Shown: one piece after another, positions 7,823 to 13,960 of the stretch
Layout: each line of letters begins with the position of its first letter
Position numbering within the stretch: the stretch's first letter is position 1
Assembly: GCA_030830285.1 (NCBI GenBank)
Contig: JAURNF010000087.1
Span: forward strand, 1-18,568
From: Candidatus Kapaibacterium sp.
GTDB lineage: Bacteria > Bacteroidota > Ignavibacteria > Kapaibacteriales > Kapaibacteriaceae
Length of the DNA stretch: 18,568 bases
Reading direction: 5' to 3'
Notes under the pieces: model-generated
What the model was told of the DNA's origin: nothing
What the model saw: the letters and a program-made list of their open reading frames with translations, nothing else
Database searches by the model: none
Position numbers and translations under genes: made by a program

Positions 7823-7836
7823 TTATGCTGCATGCC
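7823..7836 (+). repeat. 14-bp direct repeat, right copy
   Basis: Exact second copy of TTATGCTGCATGCC (left copy 7368-7381), 33 nt upstream of the start codon of the small gene at 7415-7789, inside its predicted leader. Same orientation as the left copy. Confidence 0.6.
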
Positions 7837-7871
7837 TTCTCAATTCCGTCCGTACGAATGTGCTTCGTGTA

Positions 7872-7902
7872 CAAACATAACTCTTTACCAAGTGGATGCA
7901 AG
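7872..7902 (-). promoter_or_regulatory. Bacteroidota-type promoter for the small gene at 7415-7789
   Basis: On the minus strand CTTG (7902-7899) is followed after exactly 19 nt by TATGTTTG (7879-7872). This matches the Bacteroidota sigma-A pattern TTG-N19-21-TAnnTTTG, the best match seen in the window. Predicted leader is about 75-80 nt and includes the right direct-repeat copy. Confidence 0.6.
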
Positions 7903-8138
7903 AACATTTTTACATGACGATAAATATCTTTTGCACATGCTGTTAAGACTTTCCAGTTACCTTGAGACGCTACATACATGTCCTAAGCCTCCAATGACAT
8001 ACCAAGAATGCCTTCGGTAGGATGCATAAGTCACTTTTGGAGCACACACAGCCTCTGTTGCTATGTCAGAACTAAGTCTAATAATGTCATGAACTTATAT
8101 TGTTGACAGGTGCCCTGGATGAGGGCTGGAAATCTCAC

Positions 8139-8146
8139 TATATTTG
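8139..8146 (+). promoter_or_regulatory. -7 box (TATATTTG) upstream of the gene at 8182
   Basis: TATATTTG matches TAnnTTTG exactly and lies 35 nt upstream of the ATG, implying a leader of about 30 nt. The -33 region is weak: only TGG occurs about 20 nt upstream, and a TTGACA at 8103-8108 is too far away. Confidence 0.5.
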
Positions 8147-8181
8147 ACGGATTCAGGATACTCACTTACACATAACGATCT

Positions 8182-8601
8182 ATGCGACTCTTTCTCATTG
8201 CCATTTGCGCACTCGTTTTTGGTTTCGGCTCTGTCTCAGCGCAGGGTCAGGGCGGACAGCTCACGCCGGCAGCGCAAGCTCCCGTGATTGTGAAGCCCAA
8301 GCTCAAATTGGGCGACGTCAAGGCCCTGATTCAGCTCATCGCTGAAGTGGACATCCGAGGTCAGGAAGTAGATGCCTATCTCGACACGAAGAAGGTCCTT
8401 ACGAACACAGTCGATGCAGCGACAAAGGCCGGAACGAACGACGAAGGCATTGTCACACTTGAAATGCGTACCGAACAGGTCCAGAACCTCTTTATGCTCA
8501 TGCAACGCAGCCAGCTCAAGGGTGCTGCGGCCGAGAAGTTCAAAGAGATCGTCAACGTCCTTGACGAGGCAGCTAAGGAAGCTCTGAAGAACGCGAAGTA
8601 A
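8182..8601 (+). CDS. Small exported helical protein of unknown function
   Basis: 139 residues with a clear signal peptide (MRLFLIAICALVFGFGSVSAQ, cleavage likely after SA or SAQ). The mature part starts with a Gln/Gly/Pro linker (to about residue 38) and is otherwise predicted all-helical with heptad-like hydrophobics (VKALIQLIAEVDI, FKEIVNVLDEAAKEAL). No cysteine in the mature protein and no lipobox or T9SS sorting domain, so it is probably periplasmic. No recognisable Shine-Dalgarno; the start is supported by the signal peptide and by the TATATTTG box 35 nt upstream. Monocistronic, closed by a strong terminator. Not recognised; a small periplasmic chaperone or structural role would be guesswork. 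Confidence 0.8.
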   Translation: MRLFLIAICALVFGFGSVSAQGQGGQLTPAAQAPVIVKPKLKLGDVKALIQLIAEVDIRGQEVDAYLDTKKVLTNTVDAATKAGTNDEGIVTLEMRTEQVQNLFMLMQRSQLKGAAAEKFKEIVNVLDEAAKEALKNAK

Positions 8602-8624
8602 CGCTACGACGTACCTAAACGAGA

Positions 8625-8658
8625 AACGGCGCTGAGAACTCTTGTTCTCAGCGCCGTT
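8625..8658. terminator. Bidirectional rho-independent terminator
   Basis: A perfect 15-bp stem: AACGGCGCTGAGAAC (8625-8639), loop TCTT, GTTCTCAGCGCCGTT (8644-8658), then GTTGTTTC. It lies between the convergent genes at 8182-8601 and gcvH (ends at 8682), and serves both. Confidence 0.9.
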
Positions 8659-8681
8659 GTTGTTTCAGTAGGTAATGCGCG

Positions 8682-9059
8682 TTATGCGCCGATCAGCTGC
8701 TTGTATGCATCGACGTTGAGCAAGCCATCGAGCTCTGATGGGTCAGCAAGCTTGATCTTTACGAGCCAGCCATTTCCGTATGGGTCCTTGTTGACTGTGT
8801 CAGGCGCTGCATTCACGTCATTGACTTCGATGAGCGTACCGCTTACTGGTGCGTAAAGGTCAGCGACTGTCTTCACCGCTTCGATTGAACCAAACACGCC
8901 ACCCTTTGCAACCGTTGCCGTTGCATCTGGAATATCGATATACACCACGTCCCCAAGCTCACCTTGAGCGTGGTCTGTTACACCAATGATGCCGACATCG
9001 CCTTCAACGCGAATCCACTCGTGGTCGCTTGTGTACTTCAGATCTGCTGGGAAATTCAT
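8682..9059 (-). CDS. gcvH: Glycine cleavage system H protein
   Basis: 125 residues from ATG 9059, with GGAAGG 7 nt upstream; the in-frame ATG at 9074 lies inside accC and is less likely. Starts MNFPADLKYTSDHEWIRVEG, typical of GcvH. The lipoylation motif is GSIEAVKTVADLYAP, with lipoyl-lysine at K63 (family position 64). It shuttles the aminomethyl group from the P protein to the T protein in glycine oxidation and can also act as a lipoate carrier. Only 2 nt separate it from the accC stop, so it is co-transcribed with accBC; gcvT and gcvP are not in the window. The pairing of a lipoyl carrier with a biotinyl carrier operon is unusual to my knowledge and may reflect shared carrier-domain metabolism or chance. 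Confidence 0.96.
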   Translation of the reverse strand: MNFPADLKYTSDHEWIRVEGDVGIIGVTDHAQGELGDVVYIDIPDATATVAKGGVFGSIEAVKTVADLYAPVSGTLIEVNDVNAAPDTVNKDPYGNGWLVKIKLADPSELDGLLNVDAYKQLIGA

Positions 9060-9061
9060 GG

Positions 9062-10402
9062 TTATGCCTTCCAATCGTGTGTGTCGAGATATTTCGTGTC
9101 GAATGTTCCCGCGATGAAATCGGGATTGTCCATCATCTTGCGATGGAATGGGATCGTTGTGTGAATGCCCTCGATGATAAACTCATCAAGTGCGCGACGC
9201 ATCTTCGCGATTGCCTCGTTACGCGTTTGCGCAAACGTGATAAGCTTCGCAACCATTGAGTCGTAATACGGCGGGATCGAATACCCTTGGTAGATATGCG
9301 AATCAACACGAACGCCGGGACCACCTGGGAAGTTCAACGATTCAATCTTGCCTGGTGATGGTCGGAAGTCATGGTAAGGATCTTCCGCATTGATGCGACA
9401 CTCGATCGAGTGCAACACAGGATCGCGTTGTGTAAGCGTGAGCTTTTCACCCGACGCAACCAACAGCTGTTCCTTGATCAAGTCGACATTCGCAGACTGT
9501 TCAGTCACCGGATGCTCAACTTGGATCCGCGTGTTCATTTCCATGAAGTAGAAATTGCGGTGCTTATCAACCAAGTACTCAATTGTACCAGCACCCACGT
9601 AGTTCACACTTGATGCGCCTTTGATGGATGCAGCACCCATTGCCGCGCGCAACTCAGGAGTCATGATTGGTGAAGGGGCTTCCTCAATCAACTTCTGATG
9701 GCGTCGCTGGATCGAGCACTCACGTTCGTTCAAGTGTACAACGTTGCCGAACGAATCCGCGAACACCTGGATCTCGATGTGACGCGGCTCTTCGATGAAC
9801 TTCTCGATGTAGATATCGCCGTTACCAAAGGATGCTTCGGCTTCGCCACGCGCAGTTGCATACGCACGGTCGAGCTCGCTTGGTGTCTCCACATAGCGCA
9901 TGCCCTTACCACCACCGCCTGCAACAGCCTTGATCATCAGTGGGTAGCCAACCTCTTCAGCGATGCGACGTGCATCTTCGATGGTTGTAACAATACCATC
10001 AGAGCCCGGAACAACCGGCACGCCAGCGGCACGCATTGTGTCCTTGGCAATCGACTTATTACCCATGCGCACGATTGAATCGGGCGATGGACCAACGAAT
10101 GTCAGATTGCAGTCGTGACAGATTTCTGCGAACGTTGCGTTCTCCGCAAGGAATCCGTATCCAGGGTGAATTGCGTCGGCATTGGTTACATCTGCGGCGG
10201 CGATCAATGACGGAATGTTGAGGTATGACAACTTTCCTTGGGCTGGGCCAACGCATACAGCTTCATCAGCAAAGCGCACGTGCAACGATGCACGATCTGC
10301 TTCCGAGTAAACTGCAACGGTCTTGATACCGAGTTCCTTCGCAGCACGAATGATACGCAACGCGATCTCGCCACGGTTGGCGATCAACAGCTTCTTGATC
10401 AT
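9062..10402 (-). CDS. accC: Acetyl-CoA carboxylase, biotin carboxylase subunit
   Basis: 446 residues, full family length. N-terminal domain MIKKLLIANRGEIALRII; ATP-grasp glycine loop AVAGGGGKGMRYV; catalytic segment EMNTRIQVEHPVTE; C-terminal YDSMVAKLI. It uses ATP and bicarbonate to carboxylate the biotin on AccB, the first half-reaction of malonyl-CoA synthesis for fatty acids. Start ATG 10402 with GAGGGG about 9 nt upstream. It lies 24 nt after accB and 2 nt before gcvH. A propionyl- or pyruvate-type carboxylase subunit is less likely because accB sits directly upstream and efp-accB-accC is a common bacterial order. Confidence 0.97.
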   Translation of the reverse strand: MIKKLLIANRGEIALRIIRAAKELGIKTVAVYSEADRASLHVRFADEAVCVGPAQGKLSYLNIPSLIAAADVTNADAIHPGYGFLAENATFAEICHDCNLTFVGPSPDSIVRMGNKSIAKDTMRAAGVPVVPGSDGIVTTIEDARRIAEEVGYPLMIKAVAGGGGKGMRYVETPSELDRAYATARGEAEASFGNGDIYIEKFIEEPRHIEIQVFADSFGNVVHLNERECSIQRRHQKLIEEAPSPIMTPELRAAMGAASIKGASSVNYVGAGTIEYLVDKHRNFYFMEMNTRIQVEHPVTEQSANVDLIKEQLLVASGEKLTLTQRDPVLHSIECRINAEDPYHDFRPSPGKIESLNFPGGPGVRVDSHIYQGYSIPPYYDSMVAKLITFAQTRNEAIAKMRRALDEFIIEGIHTTIPFHRKMMDNPDFIAGTFDTKYLDTHDWKA

Positions 10403-10426
10403 GTCTGGAGGCCCCTCGTGGTGGTA

Positions 10427-10909
10427 TTAGTCGGGCTTGATGATGAACATCGGCTGATTGTACTCAACCGGCTGTCCGTTTTCAACGAGGATCTTGACCA
10501 CCGTACCGGCTGCGTCAGACTCAATCTCGTTCATGAGCTTCATCGCCTCGACGATGCAGAGTGTATCGCCCACATTCACGCGCTGCCCTACTTGCACAAA
10601 CGCATCTGCATCTGGCGATGGTGCGCGATAAAACGTACCAACAATTGGCGAGAGAAGCTTGTGTCCGTCATCTGCTGCTGGTGCTGCTGCAGGAGCAGGA
10701 GCTGCAGCTGGTGCTGCTGCAGGAGCAGCGGCCGGTGCAGCCATCATTGGCTGCGGAGCATTCATCATGTATGTCGGTGCAACCATACCAGCTGGTGCGC
10801 CGTTGGTCTTCGACATGGCGATAGTTACGCCTTCTTCTTCGATGCTGAGCTCTGTGGCAGTACTCTCATCAAAAATTCTGAGAAGACGGCGGAGGTAATT
10901 GAGATCCAT
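10427..10909 (-). CDS. accB: Acetyl-CoA carboxylase biotin carboxyl carrier protein
   Basis: 160 residues. N-terminal helix (MDLNYLRRLLRIFDES...LSIEEEG) typical of AccB, then a long Ala/Pro linker (about 52-79), then the biotinyl domain from about residue 84. Biotinylation motif EAMKLMNE with biotinyl-lysine K124, 36 residues from the C-terminus as usual. It carries carboxybiotin between AccC and the carboxyltransferase AccAD, whose genes are not in this window. Second protein gene of the efp-accB-accC-gcvH unit, 14 nt after efp. The linker DNA has a 22-bp direct repeat (10677-10728). Confidence 0.97.
   Translation of the reverse strand: MDLNYLRRLLRIFDESTATELSIEEEGVTIAMSKTNGAPAGMVAPTYMMNAPQPMMAAPAAAPAAAPAAAPAPAAAPAADDGHKLLSPIVGTFYRAPSPDADAFVQVGQRVNVGDTLCIVEAMKLMNEIESDAAGTVVKILVENGQPVEYNQPMFIIKPD
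10677..10728. repeat. In-frame 22-bp direct repeat in the accB linker
   Basis: The same 22 bp (beginning GCTGGTGCTGCTGC) occurs at 10677-10698 and 10707-10728, a period of 30 bp or ten codons. It encodes the Ala/Pro-rich hinge, so copy-number change would alter linker length in frame by ten residues. Confidence 0.7.
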
Positions 10910-10923
10910 GACGTACTCCCGAA

Positions 10924-11490
10924 TTATTCTTTAACGCGATCCATGTAGTCACCCGATGCCGTTTCGACACGGATGAGGTCGCCTTCGTTGACGAACAACG
11001 GCACCATCACCTGCGCACCTGTTTCAACAGTAGCTGGCTTGAGTGCATTCGTTGCTGTGTCGCCCTTGAGGCCAGGCTCCGTCATCGTCACGCGAAGAGC
11101 AACGTGAAGTGGCAATGTGACAGATACCACATTGTCGGCTTCATCACGCGCGATCTGTACTTCAAGGCCTTCCTTCATGAACTTGGCGACGTCGCCGATC
11201 ACCTCAACCCCCACTGGGATCTGGTCGTAGGTCTCAGAATCCATGAACGTGAAGAAGTCGCCGTCGCGGAACAGGTACTGGTAGTTGCGCGTCTCAACAC
11301 GAACGAACTCAATCGATTCGCCTGAACGGAAACGCTCCTCGCGAAGCTTGCCCGTCTTGATCACGCGCATCTTCACTTGGTAGAAGGCGCGGAGATTTCC
11401 AGGCGTACGGTGGATAGACTCAAGGACGACACAGAGTTCGCCATTATGCTTGATCACCGCACCGATGCGGAGGTCGGCTGTTGTTGCCAT
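10924..11490 (-). CDS. efp: Translation elongation factor P
   Basis: 188 residues, full length with three beta-barrel domains. N-terminus MATTADLRIGAVIKHNGELCVV; C-terminal domain ends in GDLIRVETASGDYMDRVKE, the usual EF-P signature region. EF-P binds between the P and E sites and relieves ribosome stalling at polyproline. The domain I loop reads HRTPGNLRAFYQ, so the tip residue lysylated in E. coli (K34) is Asn here (N32). The same type of loop is, as I recall, found in Chlorobi EF-P. No Shine-Dalgarno is visible before ATG 11490. The gene starts 31 nt after tRNA-Cys, so its mRNA 5' end may be made by tRNA processing. Confidence 0.97.
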   Translation of the reverse strand: MATTADLRIGAVIKHNGELCVVLESIHRTPGNLRAFYQVKMRVIKTGKLREERFRSGESIEFVRVETRNYQYLFRDGDFFTFMDSETYDQIPVGVEVIGDVAKFMKEGLEVQIARDEADNVVSVTLPLHVALRVTMTEPGLKGDTATNALKPATVETGAQVMVPLFVNEGDLIRVETASGDYMDRVKE

Positions 11491-11521
11491 GCGTTAGACG
11501 TTGCCGTTAAAATGAAAGGTG

Positions 11522-11592
11522 AGGTCCCGACCGGATTCGAACCGATGTACGAGCTTTTGCAGAGCTCTGTATAGCCACTCTACCACGGGACC
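11522..11592 (-). tRNA. tRNA-Cys (anticodon GCA)
   Basis: A 71-nt cloverleaf on the minus strand. Acceptor stem GGTCCCG pairs perfectly with CGGGACC. D arm GTA/TAC with a GAGTGGCTA loop. Anticodon stem GAGCT/AGCTC with loop CTGCAAA, so the anticodon is GCA. T arm ATCGG/CCGGT with loop TTCGAAT. The discriminator base is U, an identity element of tRNA-Cys. The CCA end is not encoded. It precedes efp and is preceded by a TATATTTG promoter box. Confidence 0.96.
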
Positions 11593-11604
11593 GCTTATGG
11601 GGCA

Positions 11605-11612
11605 CAAATATA
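11605..11612 (-). promoter_or_regulatory. -7 box (TATATTTG) of the tRNA-Cys-efp-accBC-gcvH unit
   Basis: TATATTTG on the minus strand, ending 12 nt before the mature tRNA 5' end, an exact match to TAnnTTTG. The -33 region falls inside the terminator hairpin of the upstream operon (11614-11642) and has no TTG. Confidence 0.55.
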
Positions 11613-11613
11613 G

Positions 11614-11642
11614 AAAAAGGGGGCTTCTCGGCCCCCTTTTTT
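11614..11642. terminator. Rho-independent terminator of the WD40/OmpA unit
   Basis: An 11-bp stem: AAAAAGGGGGC (11614-11624) with GCCCCCTTTTT (11631-11641), 6-nt loop, T tract on both strands. In minus-strand direction it closes the operon that ends at 11714 and is immediately followed by the TATATTTG box of the next unit. Confidence 0.88.
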
Positions 11643-11664
11643 CGAAAAATTGATCGTTTTTTGC

Positions 11665-11697
11665 GGTTTTTGACCGGTTTTTGACGTTTTCACGTCA
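11665..11697. repeat. T-rich tandem repeat and small GNRA-capped hairpin in a 3' untranslated region
   Basis: GGTTTTTGAC occurs at 11665-11674 and 11676-11685. The next bases form TGACGT (11682-11687) and ACGTCA (11692-11697). In the minus-strand transcript this is a 6-bp stem with a GAAA tetraloop, located 16 nt after the stop of the OmpA-domain gene and ahead of the real terminator. It has no U tract of its own, so it may be an RNA-stabilising 3' hairpin. Confidence 0.4.
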
Positions 11698-11713
11698 TTT
11701 AACCGTAGGTGTC

Positions 11714-12442
11714 TTAGACCTTTGTGATCACAAGGTATACCGGACCGACATACCGCTTGCCCTTGGCAGTTGGACGAATCGGCGGTGGATCCAATGGATC
11801 AACAGTGGTAACTGCCTTGATGCTGATGCGAGCGGCAGAAACGCCCTTCGATGCAAAGTGCGCCTTCAGTGCTTCCGCACGCGCTTGGCTGATCTTCTGT
11901 GAAGCATCCGCGGTGCCTTCGGCATCCGGATAGCACACGATCTCGATGTTCGCGCCAGGGTTCATTGTGAGCACGCGGACGAGATCTGCGAGATCGTCCT
12001 CTGCACCGGTCTTAAGTGCCGACTTCTTGACGTCGAACGGGACCGGCGTCACCTTGATCTTGCGTCCTGCCTCCATTGGACGCACCACAAAGTCCTTCGA
12101 GAGCTCAAGGTACTTGCTTGTAGCTGGGAGGTCGATGGCGAACTCTTGACGGAAGTAGCGTGGATCCTCTACACGGATTGTGTAGGTCTGTCCTGCCTTA
12201 AGTCCAGTCTGGAGGTATCCATCTGTTGCGCTGCTGCGGAAGCTCTGACCAACCTTCTTGCCCTGACTATCGTACACGGCATAGTTGGCCTCGACAGGTG
12301 TGAGGCTCGCAGCATTAAGGAAATAGCCTGTAAGCGTCACGACTGTGCCGATAGCGCTCTGGGCTTGGACGCGCAGCGGGAGTGCAAGCACAAGTGCTGC
12401 ACATGCGAGCGATACGAGTGTCTTCATTGTTCGTGCGTTCAT
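11714..12442 (-). CDS. Periplasmic CRD-like + OmpA (peptidoglycan-binding) protein; possible split PorE-like subunit
   Basis: 242 residues, ATG 12442 with GGGGAGGA 8 nt upstream. Signal peptide to about residue 28 (...LRVQAQ). Residues about 33-108 look like a carboxypeptidase-regulatory-like beta sandwich (LTGYFLNAASLTPVEANYAVYD, GLKAGQTYTIRVEDPRY). Residues about 130-242 are an OmpA C-terminal domain: PVPFDVKKSALK, then D173-x2-G-T-x3-S-x2-I-S-x2-R188-A. The Asp and Arg that grip diaminopimelate in the family are kept, but the usual Asn is Ser181. It should anchor to peptidoglycan. It starts 2 nt after the WD40 gene. CRD plus OmpA is the C-terminal order of T9SS protein PorE; that relation is inference. 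Confidence 0.88.
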   Translation of the reverse strand: MNARTMKTLVSLACAALVLALPLRVQAQSAIGTVVTLTGYFLNAASLTPVEANYAVYDSQGKKVGQSFRSSATDGYLQTGLKAGQTYTIRVEDPRYFRQEFAIDLPATSKYLELSKDFVVRPMEAGRKIKVTPVPFDVKKSALKTGAEDDLADLVRVLTMNPGANIEIVCYPDAEGTADASQKISQARAEALKAHFASKGVSAARISIKAVTTVDPLDPPPIRPTAKGKRYVGPVYLVITKV

Positions 12443-12444
12443 AA

Positions 12445-13449
12445 TTAGCGTCCTCCCCGATTTGTACGTCCAGCTTCTGAGCCGGCTTCCTTGAGAACGC
12501 GGACTGATCCGTCAGCACATCCAAGAATGATGATGCCAGCATTGCTCGTGACGTCAAGCGACCATACTTCTGTTCCGACGTTCTGCGTCATGACGTTCTG
12601 TCCAGTTGTGAGATCCCACATCTTGACAGACTTATCAAGGCTTCCAGTAACCAACGTCTTGTTGTCTTCTGCAAACGCAACGTCCTGCACGAGATCCGTG
12701 TGTGCATTCATCGAGCGAACAAGTTCGCCTGACGGCATCGACCAGATCTTCACAACACCACGCTCATCCGCAGTAGCGAGATACTTTGAGTCAAACGAGT
12801 AGAGCGCTGTGAGAACAGGTGCTGTGTGACCTGTCAGCGTCATGATCGGATCCTTCTTCGTCAGGTCAGTGCTCCAGATCATCACCGTGCGGTCGTCTGA
12901 ACACGAGGCAATGAACTTGCCGTCGTACGAATAGGCCACGTTGTTTGTCTGCATTGTGTGTCCGCGAAGTGTCTTCGCCTCAACACCAAGATTGGCATCC
13001 CAAATCTTCACAGTCTTATCGAACGAGGTGCTGGCGATCAGCTGGCTGCCTTCAACTGGACTGTAATACACGCCAATGACATCGGCTGTGTGACCACGCA
13101 TGGTCTGCAGAACCTTGCCCGTTTGGACGTCCCATACGCGGATTGTACGGTCACTGCTGGCACTTGCCAACTGCTTGTCATCACCTGAGAAGGACACGTT
13201 GTTCACCTGGGCCGTGTGGCCTGTGAGTGTGCGCAGTTCTTTGCCATCAGGAAGCGACCAGAGCTTGATTGTTTCATCAAGGCTGCATGTGGCCACCATG
13301 GTGTTGGCGTCGTTAACAAATACACCAAGCACTTCATCGGCATGCTTGCCGATGGTCGACGCGGTGTAGGAGCGTTGTTGTGCCCATGTGCTTACCGCGC
13401 ATGCGGCAAGTACAACGAGCATGCTCACTCCCGATCGTAGCATTTGCAT
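12445..13449 (-). CDS. Exported seven-bladed WD40 beta-propeller, possible lipoprotein
   Basis: 334 residues. ATG 13449 has AGAGG 5 nt upstream. The N-terminus MQMLRSGVSMLVVLAAC contains a canonical lipobox (LAAC, Cys17); an alternative type I cleavage near WAQ is possible. Seven WD40 repeats run from about residue 34 to 322, each with a GH or H start and a terminal IKLW, IRVW, VKIW, VMIW, VKIW, VKMW or degenerate VRVL. The closing tail is basic and Gly-rich. Propellers of this kind are protein-interaction platforms; in the periplasm or on the outer membrane this one would scaffold partners. It forms a two-gene unit with the CRD-OmpA protein. T9SS component PorE combines TPR, WD40, CRD and OmpA domains in one lipoprotein, so this pair may do the same job as separate chains, without the TPR part. 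Confidence 0.9.
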   Translation of the reverse strand: MQMLRSGVSMLVVLAACAVSTWAQQRSYTASTIGKHADEVLGVFVNDANTMVATCSLDETIKLWSLPDGKELRTLTGHTAQVNNVSFSGDDKQLASASSDRTIRVWDVQTGKVLQTMRGHTADVIGVYYSPVEGSQLIASTSFDKTVKIWDANLGVEAKTLRGHTMQTNNVAYSYDGKFIASCSDDRTVMIWSTDLTKKDPIMTLTGHTAPVLTALYSFDSKYLATADERGVVKIWSMPSGELVRSMNAHTDLVQDVAFAEDNKTLVTGSLDKSVKMWDLTTGQNVMTQNVGTEVWSLDVTSNAGIIILGCADGSVRVLKEAGSEAGRTNRGGR

Positions 13450-13493
13450 CGTATCCTCTACACTGTTAGTTGAAAGACTAGCCCCATTATCAA

Positions 13494-13922
13494 TTACGCC
13501 ACAGGTGCCTTGGACCGCAGTTCCGCGGCAAGTGCTCGCAATTCCCGAAGTACGTCCATGGCCCGCTCGCGATCCACCGGTTCGTTCCCCGCTTGCTGAG
13601 CGACGGCCGAGCTCACGTTGTCGTGTGCTTGCCCATCCTCAACAGCCGCTTGCGGCATGGCAACAACATCCTCAGGCAGTCCGGCATTCTTGAGATGCTC
13701 GCGAGCACCGGCAACGGTGTATCGCTTCTCCCGCAAAAGCTGCTTGATCACGAGCAATACGGCCAGATCACGCTGCGTATACACGCGGTTGCCTGCCCTA
13801 TTCTTTTGTGGTCGCAATTGCGGGAATTCACGCTCCCAATAGCGCAGGACATGCTGTTCCTCGCCGATTAGCGTCGCAGCCTCGGTGATCGAGTGATACA
13901 GCTTCTTGATGGATGTCTGCAT
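13494..13922 (-). CDS. MerR-family transcriptional regulator
   Basis: 142 residues from ATG 13922; an upstream in-frame ATG at 13952 would add ten non-family residues and neither has a clear Shine-Dalgarno. Residues about 7-75 are a MerR winged helix: KLYHSITEAATLIGEEQHVL, RYWEREFPQLRPQKNRAGNR and YTQRDLAVLLVIKQLLREK. This is the form common in Bacteroidota/Chlorobi MerR proteins that lack metal-binding cysteines. The C-terminal part (about 95-142) is low-complexity, then a short amphipathic helix (MDVLRELRALAAELRS) probably for dimerisation. No cysteine, so metal sensing is unlikely. It lies 38 nt after ftsW with a weak hairpin and T tract between. Target genes unknown. Confidence 0.87.
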   Translation of the reverse strand: MQTSIKKLYHSITEAATLIGEEQHVLRYWEREFPQLRPQKNRAGNRVYTQRDLAVLLVIKQLLREKRYTVAGAREHLKNAGLPEDVVAMPQAAVEDGQAHDNVSSAVAQQAGNEPVDRERAMDVLRELRALAAELRSKAPVA

Positions 13923-13935
13923 ACGTCGTGAAAGT

Positions 13936-13957
13936 ACAAAAAAGGCACGCACGTGCG
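13936..13957 (-). terminator. Weak hairpin plus T tract between ftsW and the MerR gene
   Basis: On the minus strand GCAC-GTGC-GTGC is followed by CTTTTTTG, three nucleotides after the ftsW stop. The stem is only 4-5 bp, so it is at best a leaky terminator reducing read-through into the regulator gene. Confidence 0.25.
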
Positions 13958-13960
13958 GTG

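Larger units (their letters stand above)
7790..8181. other. Gene-free, AT-richer intergenic region of about 390 bp
   Basis: No convincing gene. The stretch is visibly more AT-rich than its neighbours. Open frames on both strands lack ribosome binding sites and family motifs. It holds the right copy of the 14-bp direct repeat, a minus-strand promoter candidate for 7415-7789, and a plus-strand promoter candidate for 8182-8601. The middle (about 7905-8130) shows no long inverted repeat, so a structured RNA is not evident. Confidence 0.6.

Noticed and set aside
7698..8020. Open frames in the gene-free region: minus 7698-7979 and plus 7832-8020
   Set aside because: No ribosome binding site, no family motif, odd composition, and one overlaps a better supported gene in another frame.
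8103..8108. TTGACA considered as a -35 box for the gene at 8182
   Set aside because: Spacing to the TATATTTG box is 30 nt, too long, and no E. coli-type -10 lies at 17 nt.
10673..10740. Short GCT/GCA-rich repeats considered as a CRISPR-like or satellite array
   Set aside because: They are in frame and encode the Ala/Pro hinge of AccB; only two copies of the 22-bp unit exist, with no spacers.
10238..10948. Long plus-strand open frame opposite accB and accC
   Set aside because: Cys/Arg/Ser-rich product with runs caused by the Ala/Pro linker DNA read in antisense; accB and accC are certain.
11682..11697. GAAA-capped hairpin considered as a terminator for the OmpA-domain gene
   Set aside because: Only a 6-bp stem and followed by A-rich rather than U-rich RNA; the real terminator is at 11614-11642.
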